Assembly: GCA_037355855.1 (NCBI GenBank)
Contig: CM074759.1
Span: forward strand, 5,952,001-6,016,000
Direction of reading: 5' to 3'
From: Pseudo-nitzschia pungens
Taxonomy: Eukaryota > Bacillariophyta > Bacillariophyceae > Bacillariales > Bacillariaceae
DNA: 64,000 nucleotides
Shown here: positions 10,513 to 21,600 of the stretch, in pieces
How the letters are laid out: the number at the start of each line of letters is the position of its first letter
How positions within the stretch are numbered: position 1 is the first letter of the stretch
Position numbers and translations under genes: made by a program
Notes under the pieces: model-generated
The model's database searches: none
What the model was told of the DNA's origin: nothing
The model's input: the letters and a program-made list of their open reading frames with translations, nothing else

Positions 10513-11445
10513 GTCGATCAGAATGTTTTGCATGTTGTCATTTCTGGTCCTCCTCTTCTCCAATACGGGCAGACCCACCATGATATCCCCATTCCACAAC
10601 CTGTTTTGAATTCCATCCATTGGTGTGCCCATCAGTCTGCTTTCATGCGTCTTCCTCCTGGCATGCAACGGTGGTTTGTTAAGTTTGCTTCTGGCTGCAT
10701 TGGTGTTGGCAACCAACTCCTTCACTACCAGTATCAGGATCACTCCAGGTGCCCATTGTGTGATGCAGACAACGAGAAGGTTTCTCATGTGCTCTCCTGC
10801 AAGGACACTGGGGCAATACAGCACAGTGTGTCTGCTTTCAAGGGACCACTGCAGAAGAGGCTTGAAGTTGAACAAACTGATCCATCATTGGTGGCTGCCA
10901 TTGTGGATCTTCTCACCAGAGTTCGGAAGGGCCAGAACATTTATCCATCCTCCTACTCACTTGCAATTGCTTCTGCTGTCAGGGCACAGAGGACAATTGG
11001 TTGGCACAACTGGCTTCTTGGTAGGTGGTCTCCTCGCTGGTACCAAATCCAGGCTGACTACTACTCCCACATTGGAAGCAAGCGCTCTCCCAAACGTTGG
11101 GCTACAGCTATCATCCATCAGTTCTTTCTTACCTCCTGGGATCTTTGGACCTACAGAAATGAACGACTCCATGGTCCTGGGGGTACCCTGGATGCTGAAC
11201 AACACCAATCTCTTGATGCTTCCATCACCTCTGAATTGGCAATTGGTGCAGCTGGTGCACTTCCCCAGTCACACTCCCTTTTGCAAACCCCTTTCCAAGT
11301 CCTACAAGGTTACACCCTGACTGCCAAGCGGCAGTGGCTTGCAACCATACACCTTGCCAGGAAGCAGTATGCAGCACCTGTCCAACCTGTGCAGCCATAC
11401 CAACGAGAGGCTGCTCTCCTCAGAGCCTGGCTTACTGGACCCTAG
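10513..11445 (+). pseudogene. LINE ORF2 C-terminal fragment (zinc finger and C-terminal domain)
   Basis: About 310 residues from after the RNase H domain to the C-terminus are open. The Cx2Cx8Hx3C finger is intact. The stop comes two codons earlier than in the other copies: CCCTAG replaces CCTCAGGGTTGA. There is no start codon, and the catalytic domains are missing. Upstream open sequence in the same frame (10117-10512) is an out-of-frame reading of the neighbouring LINE fragment. Confidence 0.85.
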
Positions 11446-11750
11446 GGTTGATTACACTTTGTACCTTGGTCTTGTCTTCTGTTCCTGCTTCTCATCCTGT
11501 CATATACCTTTTGATAATGGATCTTATCCCACTATCTTCCTTCCCATCTCACTTTCTCTCAAGTCCCTTTTTTGTGGGACTTGTTTGTCTTTTTCCCTGC
11601 TTGATGTTCAAGGTTTGTTTGAAAATTTGTCGTTCTGCCACTTGGGGTCCTGACTCTCTGATGGAGGCGACGTTAAAGTCTGGTTACAGACTGAGTAATT
11701 TAGTTTCACCTTTGGTAATTAAAGTTATTTAAATACGTATATTATTATTA
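10513..11750 (+). mobile_element. LINE-C, 5'-truncated LINE with 3'UTR and tail
   Basis: It begins inside ORF2 just after RNase H and repeats about 500 bp already present at 10007-10510 with many substitutions. The two copies are therefore different elements and not a fresh duplication. It ends with the usual 3'UTR, both hairpins and a TTA tail (about 11739-11750). The join at 10512 has no tail or target duplication that I can see, so recombination between two LINE copies is the likely origin. Confidence 0.85.
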
Positions 11751-11760
11751 TCTCCTAACA

Positions 11761-11877
11761 CTGATGCCAGTGTCAGTGATTTGAGCCATGCCAATGCATC
11801 TACCAAGTCAGCTCCGGCAACATTTTCTACCGTGTGACAGACTCGGTTTCCTTCTGATCATGGTTAGGTTTTCTGGT
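11761..11877 (+). pseudogene. LINE ORF1/ORF2 junction fragment
   Basis: This 117-bp piece covers the end of ORF1 and the ATGGTTAG overlap with ORF2. It stops at TTCTGGT and is followed directly by an AAT microsatellite and then by LINE-B, which begins further upstream in ORF1. The junction is therefore present twice within 600 bp. A TGA lies in one frame just before the normal ORF1 end. Confidence 0.8.
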
Positions 11878-11896
11878 AATAATAATAATAATAATA
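11878..11896 (+). repeat. AAT microsatellite between two LINE pieces
   Basis: Six AAT units separate the small ORF1 fragment from LINE-B. AAT is the complement of the ATT units of LINE tails, so this could be the remnant of a minus-strand LINE tail, or simple expansion. Confidence 0.8.
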
Positions 11897-12443
11897 GGAA
11901 ACTGCACCGGCTGCAGACCCAATGCAGGATGCCTCTCTTCCATTCTTTGGAGATGGTGATGCCAGAGATTGGGAGCTTGTTGATGATGACTTGTCAGTTG
12001 ACCTTGCTCCAGACCTCACCTTTGATCTGGATTTGCACTTCAACCTCCAAGCCCGTGCTGACAGTGGTGGTGGTGGATTTGATGATTCCCAATCCATGGA
12101 TACCTTAGCTACTGGCACTTCAAACCTCACTGCTGTCCAGGCTGCACCGCCTGCAGGTGATGTTTCTCCCGGGGGTGACCCTCCCGATACTGCCATGACT
12201 GGTGCTTCCCCTGTGGCCTCTCCTGATGCCCCACCTGCAGTTCCTGCTGTCCCGCCTTCTGGTTTGCCTGGAGGTGAGGAAGATGCAGCCTCTGCTTTGA
12301 GGGTTGGAGTTGCTGCTATTGCATTCTCCTCCAGCCATGATGCTAGTGTCAGTGATTTGAGCCATGCCAATGTCTCCACCAAATCAGCTCCGGCAACTCT
12401 CTCTTCCGAGCGACAGACTCGGTTTCCTTCTGATCATGGTTAG
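11897..12443 (+). pseudogene. LINE-B ORF1 C-terminal fragment
   Basis: About 180 residues of the acidic, Pro/Ala-rich ORF1 C-terminus are present. The 5' end is truncated next to the AAT microsatellite. Relative to LINE-A a block in the Pro-rich part is shorter and rearranged. It ends at TAG 12441-12443 in the same ATGGTTAG overlap, with the ORF2 ATG at 12436. Confidence 0.85.
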
Positions 12444-14670
12444 CTCTTCTGGTATGAGGTCTGATGGGATGCCTTCCACTCCAAATCCCATCCATGCTTC
12501 TACTGTTTCTCCCTTTCCCCCCTCCAACTCTTCCCCTGTTTCTCATTTTGTCCAATTAACTCTTCATGGAGACTCTCTTGCTGCTAAGGATTCTGATAGT
12601 TTTGGACATCCTTTTCCCCAAGTTCCATCATCTAATTCCACCATCATCACCTTCCAAAACATTGGGCCTCAGCGTAGAGCTGCTTTTATGTCCAGGTCCA
12701 GGCACAACTCCCGTCAATTTGTCAAGAGCAACGCTAGTGTGGCGCTTTTTGCTGAGCATTGTTTGAATGAATCCAAACTCCTGCCCTGTGACCTTTTCAA
12801 CCGGTGCATGAAGAATGTCTGTCCTTCAAGTTTTTCCTATCTTGCCAACAACAAGCATGAGGCTTCTGACTGCACATGGCTTCAGCCTGGAGGCACAGGT
12901 TTTACCATTGACCAATTGTTCAGTTCCCACAAGGTTGCTCATGGGGCTGATCCTTCTGGTCTTGGAAGGTGGTCCTTTGTCAAGCTCCAGGGCAGGGATG
13001 GATACACTGTCACCATGTTTTCTGCCTACTGTCCTGTTGAAAATGACAGGGATCTTGGCTCGGTTTGGAACCAACAGTACCGTTACTTTCAAGCAGCTGA
13101 GAATCTTTTCTGTCCCAATCCTTGCATCCTTTTTCACAGGGATTTGACTGCTGCCCTTCAGGTTTGCCTGGGGGCAGGTGACCAGGTCATCCTTGGGATT
13201 GATCAAAATGCTGACGTTCGGACTGATGGCTTGTCTTCTGAGCTCAAGGCTCTTAGTTTCAGAGAGGCTATTCTTACCCTTCATTCTCAGTCTTCCCCTC
13301 CAGCCACCCACAACAGAAACACTACCAGAACGCCAATTGATGCCATTTGGGTCTCTGAGAATGTTGATGTTCTCAGGGCAGGGTATTGCCCCTTTGGTGG
13401 TGCCCAGGGTATGGAGTCTGACCATCGCATGCTCTGGATTGAAGTCTGTAACGGCAGCATCATGGGCAAACATCTGCCACCTCCTGTGCGCCTCTCTCTG
13501 TCCAAACTCCAGTCCTCTCACCCTCATCTGCGTCAACGGTATTTCAAGCGTGTCAGGCACAGCTTTCTCAAGGCTGGAGTGTTTTCTCTCCAAGCTAAGC
13601 TGGAGCACCTACTGGCTCAGTTTCAGTCTGGGGATATTTCTGTGCGCGCCGATCTCATCACCACATATGAAGTCCTCCATGAAACCTCCACCTCTCTCAG
13701 GCTTTCTGTTGAACAAAACCTCTGCCACACTCGTGCTGGTTTGGTTCCATGGTCACCACAGCTCCAAGTCTATCGTGATACCATTGATTTCTGGCGGCGT
13801 GTTGTCAAGTTGAGGCAGGGTGTGTCCACCAGTCATACTGTTTTGAAAAGGTTGGCCTGCAAGCTTTCTCTCTACAAAGGAGAACACAGTGATCTTTCCA
13901 GTGCTCTCCTCCATCTGAAACAAGCTTACAAGCAATACCGGGCAGTGAAAAAGTTGGCTCCCTCATGGAGAGACTCCTTCAATCAAGGCCTGGTGGATGC
14001 ACTTCTTGCTGAAGGCAAGCCCCACAACCAGAGTGCTTCCCAGATTCGTGCCAGGATGCGCAGGGAACGGCTTCAAAGAGAGCTTGGCCTTGTTGCTAGG
14101 TCTATTCGGGGTCATGTCAACAAGTCAGCAGTCTTGAGAGCTATTGCAGTTGGCCATGATGGTGTTGAACAGGTCTTGGAATCTCAGTCTACTATGGTAC
14201 CAGCTATGGCTGAATCCAATGTCAGGCGTCAACAACAGTGTCTCGGCACTCCTTCCATGACTCCCTCCTTCATTCAAGCCTTTGGATACCTAGGCACAGC
14301 CCATGCTTCTGCTCAAGTTCTTGACGGCACATACATTACTCCGCCTTCCACTGACAAGTACCTTTCTGAATTTCTTTCCTGTCTCAAAGTCCCTGGCTCT
14401 ATACTGAGTTTGCCCCCCTTTGACTATTCTGTGTGTCCAGCTGACAATGCTGCCGCCTGGAAACGTCAGAGGGAACGCACCGCCAGTGAGCCTTCTTGTT
14501 TGAGCTTTGCACACCACAAGGCATTTGCCCTTGATCCACAGTTGAACAAGTTTGACACTCTCCTGAGATCAGTCCCATTGATTGTTGGCTTCTCTCCTTC
14601 TGCTTGGCAGGTCATCACTGATGTTGAGATCTTCAAGAAACCTGGTGAATATAGAGTGGATAAGATGAGG
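12436..14670 (+). pseudogene. LINE-B ORF2 N-terminal part, cut by Copia-1
   Basis: It encodes the endonuclease domain with all motifs present (FQNIGP, FAEH, GIDQN, IDAIW, SDH) and the linker up to the start of the RT domain. The frame then enters the Copia-1 LTR at 14671 and ends about 16 codons later at 14718. A 42-bp continuation lies beyond Copia-1 at 24732-24773. The copy cannot make the RT domain and is dead, although the surviving frame is clean, which fits recent disruption. Confidence 0.9.
14667..14670 (+). repeat. Copia-1 target duplication, left (GAGG)
   Basis: GAGG immediately before the left LTR is repeated at 24732-24735 after the right LTR. Intact LINE copies have a single GAGG at this point, in AAGATGAGGCT. 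A 4-bp duplication is short; 5 bp is the commoner copia value. Confidence 0.75.
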
Positions 14671-15566
14671 TATGAAGATATCCAGTGTGCTATGATCTGT
14701 GCTAAGGCTCCTGTGTAGAAGGGCTACTGGGTCTACAGTCAGCAACATCCAGTAGCTGACTAACAGGTGCTGAGCTGAGTGCTGAGAGGTGTGCTAATCG
14801 GTAGCATACAGGCTTAGCAACAGGCTTAGCAGCAGGCTTAGCAGCAGGCTTAGCAGCAGACCTATATACTGTTTAGTATGGATGCTAGCAGAATTACTAG
14901 GGTCGCCGCGTACGATTTGTACCAATCGTACGTACCCCGAGTAAAGCACCTTTTCAGGGTGTAGCTAAATGCTACAGGGTTAGGGTTGCTAATGCTACGA
15001 GATACTGATGGTGCTACATACCATAATATCATGCTAAGATACGATGCTACCGCCGGGGTCGGGTCATTGGTGTATAATATATATCATGACCGCATACCCG
15101 GCCCAAACAGTTACCAAACGTGCTAGCACAAGTGAGCTAGCACACGATTGGATATAATTAAGCGAAGCTTAATTAAGCGAAGCTACGCTACGATACTCCG
15201 ATACGCTACCCGTAGAATACAGTACCAGAGCTACGGAGCGCTGTTATTATACGAGTTAGCGAGTTAGCGGATCGATACAAGCTGAGCGAGCGCTCAGCTC
15301 CCTTTATTCACTCTTTCTTTTATACTCTAAAATAAACACACCTATCATGCCCTCCTTTTGATCGATTCCGATGTACCTCTAGGGAAGTGCCTTGTATTGC
15401 TTGAGCGTATGCAATAGACCTTGAACAGTCCACTGTAGACTCACGATTTGCCAGGACTTTATGTATTATTATTGTTAAGGCTTTCGCCTATTTCCAGCAC
15501 GCAGTATAAGAGATTAAATTCTACGAATCGTTCCCCGAAGACCGCTGACGAGCGGATATCAACACA
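14671..15566 (+). repeat. Copia-1 left LTR
   Basis: Starts TATGAAGATATCC and ends ATATCAACACA. A run of 12-bp units (AGGCTTAGCAGC type) sits at about 14810-14865. A perfect 9-bp stem, CGTACGATT...AATCGTACG, lies near 14908-14932. A possible TATA box (TATAATATATAT) is at 15073-15084. A palindrome, GAGCTGAGCG-AG-CGCTCAGCTC, precedes a T-rich stretch, and AATAAA at 15331-15336 may be the polyadenylation signal. The promoter and polyA roles are inferred from motif and LTR position. Confidence 0.92.
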
Positions 15567-15580
15567 GTTTATCAGACCCA
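15567..15580 (+). promoter_or_regulatory. Putative Copia-1 primer binding site
   Basis: GTTTATCAGACCCA follows the left LTR directly. The TATCAGA core resembles the initiator-Met tRNA complement used by many copia elements, but the match is only partial. Copia-2 has the same sequence at 25922. Confidence 0.5.
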
Positions 15581-16602
15581 CCGCTCGACCCACTTCTACG
15601 AACCGGGACGCCGGCTAGAGCGCGTGACGAAACCCAGCTGGCTGATCACCACTGGCATCCATGCCTACACTTGGATGTAAAACATCAGCTTATTGGACCT
15701 ACAGCTGACATCGCGAGACCCCTGATGTTAATGGGGGGCCCTTCCCCAGCAGACGCGCAAACGACTGGAGTCCGCACATCCACCTCTGCGGACCTATTGA
15801 TATTCAGTAGCTGAGCGTCATGGTGGCTCCATGGAGGCTCAGTCCGGTGGGGAAGGAGCAAGACGGACGTGGAGAAAAACAGCGTCCATGATTCCCTGTT
15901 ATTTTTACAGGATTCAAGGGGACGCTTGTTTGCCATGGATGGATCCACACTGGAAAAAGGAACTTTCGTGGAAGACAGAACGCCACATACTTCCCAGTGA
16001 GGACAGTGTCCAGCGGAACAAGGACATGACGTCAGGACCATCCATAAATGAGGCGCAGACAACCTCAACGAGGCGCAGACAACCTCAAATCTGCCATACC
16101 ATCGATTTTTGATTTTAGCCAAGGGAATTTGGAATCAGACAAGCCAAGAACCCTGAGATCAGTCATATCTCGAAATCAAATCGATTGGTCCAGAGCAGAA
16201 AGACCGATAGAATTCTCCTCTTTTGGTCGTAACCAACCATCGAATCGGAACCATCGATGTGGATACCTTTTTAACCAACCATCGACTCGGAACAATCGAT
16301 GTGAATACCTTTTTTAGACGTCGGCACGAAACAGTTGACACAAAAATGCTGACGTGATACCTTTTTCTTTCGGAATTGTCGACACGGAACAACCGACAAC
16401 CCACTGTCGATACGGAACAATTGACTCGGACCATTGATTCCATTGATTTGAATGTTCTTCTTTTCGAATGACGGCAACACGGAATCGACACGTAGCCTCC
16501 TTTCTTTAACCTTCGATCGACAACTTGGATGGAGACAGTCCCCACCACAAAAGAATTTGGTTTAGAAACTGAAACAAATTAGGTAATCAAAGCAAGACAA
16601 CC
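15581..16602 (+). other. Copia-1 untranslated leader
   Basis: About 1 kb between primer site and gag without a plausible gene. It holds a 23-bp direct repeat (GCGCAGACAACCTCAA core, about 16049-16095) and repeated CATCGA(A/C)TCGGAAC blocks each followed by ATACCTTTTT (about 16230-16315). Copia-2 has a shorter version with fewer of these blocks. Packaging or dimerisation signals are usually found here, but I cannot point to one. Confidence 0.7.
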
Positions 16603-18600
16603 ATGGCCAAGCAAACCAGAAGACGAGCCAGAGCTGCTGGAGATGTCCCTGCCGCCGGAGGCGGCGCCCCCCCTGGAGATGGTGAAGGAGATGTCCCCGG
16701 AGCCGGAGCCAATGCTCCACCGCCTGGAGCTGTCCCTGAAGCCGGAGCCGACGCTTCCCCGCCTGGAGTTCCCCTTGTCGGAGCACCTGGAGTCCCTCCT
16801 GTCGGAGCGCCTGAAGTCCCTCCTTTTGCTCCTGCTGCGTATGCCCCTGCTGCGTTTGGAGCCTCCAGAGTCCAACAAGAACCAAACCTCGACATCCAAC
16901 CCCGATCTGAGATGATCCTACTTGCTGCTGTTCAAGAACTCAGAGCAATGCGCAATGAGAACGCAGCCCGAGTGGCTGCTGAGAACGCAGCCCGCATGGC
17001 TGCTGAGAACGCAGCTCGAGTGGCTGCTGAAGCCGCTGCTGCTGCTGCTGCCGCCGCCGCTCGTGCTCCTGCTCCTGCTCCCGCTCCTGCTCCTGTCGCC
17101 GCTCCTACAGGAGCTAGCCCTGAAGTCCTCCAAGCCCATGCCACAGCCCAAGCTAATGGAGGCATCTCTGGGTACAAGAACGGAGCAAAGCTCAGCTCAA
17201 AGGAGTTAGACCTCCACAAGATCCTTTCTGGTTTCAGCAACAGTGATACGGCGGATGAACTATTCCGGAACGGCCTCAACAGCGTCGAGGCGATCCAACA
17301 GCTCTCTGCCAAGGAACTCCCCAAGTACCTCCGTGACTTCAATGGGGGTCGTCATCCGATGTGCCCCTACCATGAACGAGTATTCATTGGACTATCCTTC
17401 AGACAATCCTTTCAGCTTCTTTCGGAGTGGATCCGCTACCAACCTCTCATTGGTATCAAGCCTACAGCCCATACCTGGCTTAGTGATCCCCTCGCAGCCG
17501 ACCGAACTCGCCAACGCCTACATGAAATGCAGACCACTGACAAGGAGGCCGTCTCAACGTCCATCACTCCGCCGAAGCTCACCAACCTTGACAACTTCCG
17601 TCAGTGGGAAGAAAGTTTCCGTCAGTTCCTCCGCTTCCAGTACAATGAACAAGGGTTCCCCCTATCATACGTCATTCGTCCGAAGGATCAAGAGACAGTA
17701 ACTGCAGCAGAAAGGTCCGCCACTGTTGGGAAAGACGGGACATTTTCCAACTGGATGGATTACAATGTTCGATGCGCCACGCTTGAAGGCCCGCAATTTG
17801 TCACTGACAACCACGACGTTTGGGTGTTGCTCTGCAACGCAGTTCGTGATGGCCCTGCCTGGGCCTACACTCAAAGGTACAAAGACGCGAAGAATCCGAC
17901 TGGGAACGCCCGAGCGGCTTTCCTAAATCTCTACGAGAATGCCTTCTCCGCAACCAACGTCGCGGCTATCCTTGACAAGGTCCGTACCGGCATGTACACC
18001 TCCCGCTACACAGGAGAATCTCGAACATACGACTTTGAGAAGCACTGCAGAACTTGGTTGAATTTCCAGACTACGCTCTCCAACCACGACAAGTTGCCCG
18101 ACGAAGAGGACTTCACCATGCGTTTCATCCACAGCATCCAAGATGATCGGTTTGAGAACCCCAAGATCCAGATCTTTGAAACCGACAAGTACACCAAGGA
18201 CTTCAATGAGTGCGTCTCGTACTTCAAGAGGTGCCTTGGCATACGAAAGATGGGTGCGATTTCAACCAAGCGAGCGCGAAGTATCTCCTCTGTACACCAA
18301 GGTGGTGGTGGCAACCAAGGAAGCAAGGGTGGATCGTACGGCGGCAAGATTGAGGACAAGCCTTATCCCTATGAAGTCTACAAGACCTTCTCCAAGGAAC
18401 AACGAAAGCAGTTGTATGACCTCCGCCAGCAGAAGAAAGCTCGAACTATTCAGTCCACTAGTTCTACCACGCCTGCTGCCTCCGCGAATGCGAACGCGAA
18501 CGCGACCCAAGGCGCAGGGAACAGTTTTGGGCCCAAGGGGCGCAGAAAGGGCAAGAAGAAGGGCAACAGCTTGAACCAAGGACAGACCCCCAAGAACTGA
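16603..18600 (+). CDS. gag: Copia-1 Gag
   Basis: A 665-residue capsid-type protein. The start ATG at 16603 lies in a good context (ACCATGG). The first 85 residues are Pro/Gly/Ala-rich. A run of repeated ENAAR(V/M)AA units with an Ala stretch follows (about 105-150), then a Pro-Ala repeat. The globular part, about 180-560, is conserved with Copia-2. No CCHC zinc knuckle is visible; instead the C-terminus is Gln/Lys/Arg-rich with KGRRKGKKKG, which may bind RNA. The stop is TGA at 18598-18600, and pol continues in the same frame. The family assignment rests on position and on the similar Gag of Copia-2. Confidence 0.9.
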   Translation: MAKQTRRRARAAGDVPAAGGGAPPGDGEGDVPGAGANAPPPGAVPEAGADASPPGVPLVGAPGVPPVGAPEVPPFAPAAYAPAAFGASRVQQEPNLDIQPRSEMILLAAVQELRAMRNENAARVAAENAARMAAENAARVAAEAAAAAAAAAARAPAPAPAPAPVAAPTGASPEVLQAHATAQANGGISGYKNGAKLSSKELDLHKILSGFSNSDTADELFRNGLNSVEAIQQLSAKELPKYLRDFNGGRHPMCPYHERVFIGLSFRQSFQLLSEWIRYQPLIGIKPTAHTWLSDPLAADRTRQRLHEMQTTDKEAVSTSITPPKLTNLDNFRQWEESFRQFLRFQYNEQGFPLSYVIRPKDQETVTAAERSATVGKDGTFSNWMDYNVRCATLEGPQFVTDNHDVWVLLCNAVRDGPAWAYTQRYKDAKNPTGNARAAFLNLYENAFSATNVAAILDKVRTGMYTSRYTGESRTYDFEKHCRTWLNFQTTLSNHDKLPDEEDFTMRFIHSIQDDRFENPKIQIFETDKYTKDFNECVSYFKRCLGIRKMGAISTKRARSISSVHQGGGGNQGSKGGSYGGKIEDKPYPYEVYKTFSKEQRKQLYDLRQQKKARTIQSTSSTTPAASANANANATQGAGNSFGPKGRRKGKKKGNSLNQGQTPKN

Positions 18601-18640
18601 AACGACGGCCGGTGCCCGAAATTAAGTAAGGTTGGCCGGC
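18598..18640 (+). promoter_or_regulatory. Candidate gag-pol stop-codon readthrough signal
   Basis: gag ends at TGA 18598-18600. The same frame stays open through to pol with no other stop. Five bases after the TGA, CGGCCGG (18606-18612) can pair with TTGGCCG (18632-18638), with a 19-nt loop. Copia-2 has the same TGA, spacer and arms (28747-28787). A stop followed after a short spacer by a structured RNA is the arrangement used for Gag-Pol readthrough in some retroviruses. Readthrough here is inferred; reinitiation at the ATG 18652 is the alternative. Confidence 0.55.
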
Positions 18641-18651
18641 TGTTGTACCAG

Positions 18652-21600
18652 ATGGATCTCCCGCGCGCGCGCCCCCCACCCAGTCCTGAGGGGCAATGCG
18701 AGCTGGACAGCCACGCTGATACGACTGCCGCCGGTTCCAATATGATCTTGCTTGAAGACCAAGTCATCAGCCACGTCGATGTTCATCCTTTTTCGCCTGA
18801 GCTCAAGCCTATCAAGAACATTCCTATTGGGACCTGTGTTACGGCCTACACAGATACCGACGGGAAAGTTTGGTTGATTTATTTCCACGAAGCCCTGTAT
18901 TTTGGCGACAAGTTGTCCCACAGCTTGATTTGTCCGAATCAGATACGGGACTGCCATCCCAATCGTGTCAGTGAAGCGCCCCGTCAGTATGATGAACATT
19001 CCAGTCACTCCATCCATATTGACAATACCGATCCTGAAGATCCCCATGCGGGCCACACCCTCGACATCAAGCTCATGCTTGATGGGGTCGTGTCCTATTT
19101 CCCTTCCCGCAAGCCAACCAAGCATGAGATGGCTACATGCGATCATGTCGTTGCTACCCGAGACTTCCCTTGGGATCCGAAGAGCAAGAAGTTCGAGCAA
19201 GCCGAAGAAGCCATCGACGGATCTCATCCGTTGAATCCTACGCTGTCTGTCCTTCGCGCGGCGCCGCCTATGGCGACGCCGACGCCCATCGCGCCTGCCG
19301 AGACGACCACGAAGCAGTCCACGAAGTCCAACAAGCGTAAGATGGAGCCTGTCGAAACACGGTCCAACTTCAGTTCCCATTTGTACGACAAGCCTCTTCA
19401 GAGCGACGAGCTGATCCTCCCCCAGCATGATTGCTATGAGAAGTACAAGCTGCGGAGCCTTCAGCAACTCTGTACCCGCCGTGATCTGACCCCATGTGCG
19501 ATCGCATCCGACTCGCGTCTGGATGCGCGGCTATCTTCTCTCTTTTCGGGCGATTCCCTGAAGACTTGCGGGGACGATGTAGACGTGGATTCAGTACCAA
19601 GTCTTACAGTCAACGCCCTGCATACCCCGTTGTACGAGCGCGCCTACACCGATGGACGCGAGCACTTCGAATTGGATCCTCATTGCAGGGATTCCCCCAT
19701 CTGCCTGTCTGCTGTTTACAAGCACGTTCGATGGGACGATGAGGTCGAACCAGTCGATCCAGAGCTCGACACTATCGCCAGACGAGCCAAGTGGGGTCCG
19801 ACGATTGACACCGAACGCTACTGCAAGATCGACTCCGACCGCCTGTCCAAGATTTGGGATGTATCTCCGAGAAAGGCTGCGGATACCCTTCGAGTCACGA
19901 CCCAGAAAGGCTTCCGCAACCCAATGCACCCCCTTGTCCGCCGATTGCCAACGCAGAGCTTCAGAAACAAGCGCATCGCGGCTGGCAAATGGTACACCGA
20001 CACCTGGATGGCAAAGGTCCCGAGCATCATGCGACAAGATTCAGCCGCCCAAGTTTTCAGTAATGGTAAGGGCTACGACGAGTTCATACCTATACAGGGC
20101 AAGAAGCAAGCGTATGAAGGCCTGAAGATTTTCATCCACGACGTCGGCATCCCCGAGCATTTGATATCTGATGGCGCTCGAGAGCAAGGAGCCCCTGGTA
20201 CCTACAAGACTCCATGGAATAAGGTCGTCAGCAAAAACCATATCCACCAGACCTTTATCCAGCCAAGATGCCCTTTCCAGAATCGCGCGGAGCTCAGCAT
20301 CGGCCATATCAGCAGAAGCATCCGCAAAAAGACGGCTCGGAAGCGATCCCCCAAGCGCCTGTGGGCTTTCTGCGGAGAGCTTGTTACTGCCATCCGACAG
20401 CGCACGGCCTCCAGTGATCCTACGGTGATGGGTCGAACGCCGTTCGAAATTGTACATGGGTACATGCCTGATATATCTCTGTACCAAGCCCATGAATGGT
20501 ATGATTTCGTCTATTGGGTTGATCTCTCTGATGGGACCGAAAAGCTGGGACGGTGGCTTGGCCCGTGCGGTGATAGATTCAGAGGCGGAGACTGCCACTG
20601 GATTTTGAACGAGGCGGCCATGCCGGTGAGCACTAATACAGTCCGCGCTGTCACTGAAGAAGAATGGCGTTCCCATGACGTCAAGCGCTATATGGACTCA
20701 TTTGACCAAGCAGTTGAATCCAAGATCGGGGACAAAGTGGAGGATAACGACGCAAAGTTCCAAGATAAGTACCCTGATCCCCCTGCTGAGTTATTTGAAG
20801 GTCACCAAGAAAGGTGGGAGCTCGCCGAACCTGAAGCTTCCATTCCTGATATCGACGATCTCATACCTGATGGGGATGACTATGATGAGTATATTGGTAA
20901 TAATGTGATGATCCAGAAGGGCGATGAACGACTACGGTGTGTTGTGAAGAATCGTTCTGCTGACCTTAATGACAATCCGATTGGTAAGAGGAATGATAAC
21001 CCTATCCTTGATACCAGAATGTATGATCTGCAGTTTCCAGATGGTTCCGTCGAGCAGTACACCGCCAATATCGTTGCTGAGAGCATGTACAGCGAAATCG
21101 ACGACGACGGACGCATGTTTTCTCTACTGGACGAGATTATCGATCACGAGAAGGACGGATCCGCCGTCAGGAAGCAAGACGCGACGATTACCAACAAGTA
21201 TGGTCGTAAAGTCCCCAAGCCTACTACAAAGGGATGGCGATTGCTCGTCAGTTGGAAAGATGGAACCGAATCCTGGTGTAAGTTGAGCGATCTGAAAGAG
21301 TCCTTTCCTGTGCAAACTGCTGAATATGCCATATCCGCCAAGATTTCAGAGCAGCCAGCATTCCGATGGTGGATTCACCATGTACTACAAAGGAAGAAGC
21401 GAATCCTCAAGGCCACCAAACGAAACAAGTACTGGGATCGGACCCACAAGTTCGGAGTGGAGTTACCACATTCTATCCCTGAAGCTCTCGCCATCGACCG
21501 AAAGACGGGAACGGACTATTGGGAGAAGGCGATTGCGAAGGAGATGAGAAACAACGAGATGGCGTTCGAGTTTGACCCCAGCTACACCGTCAAAGGTCTC

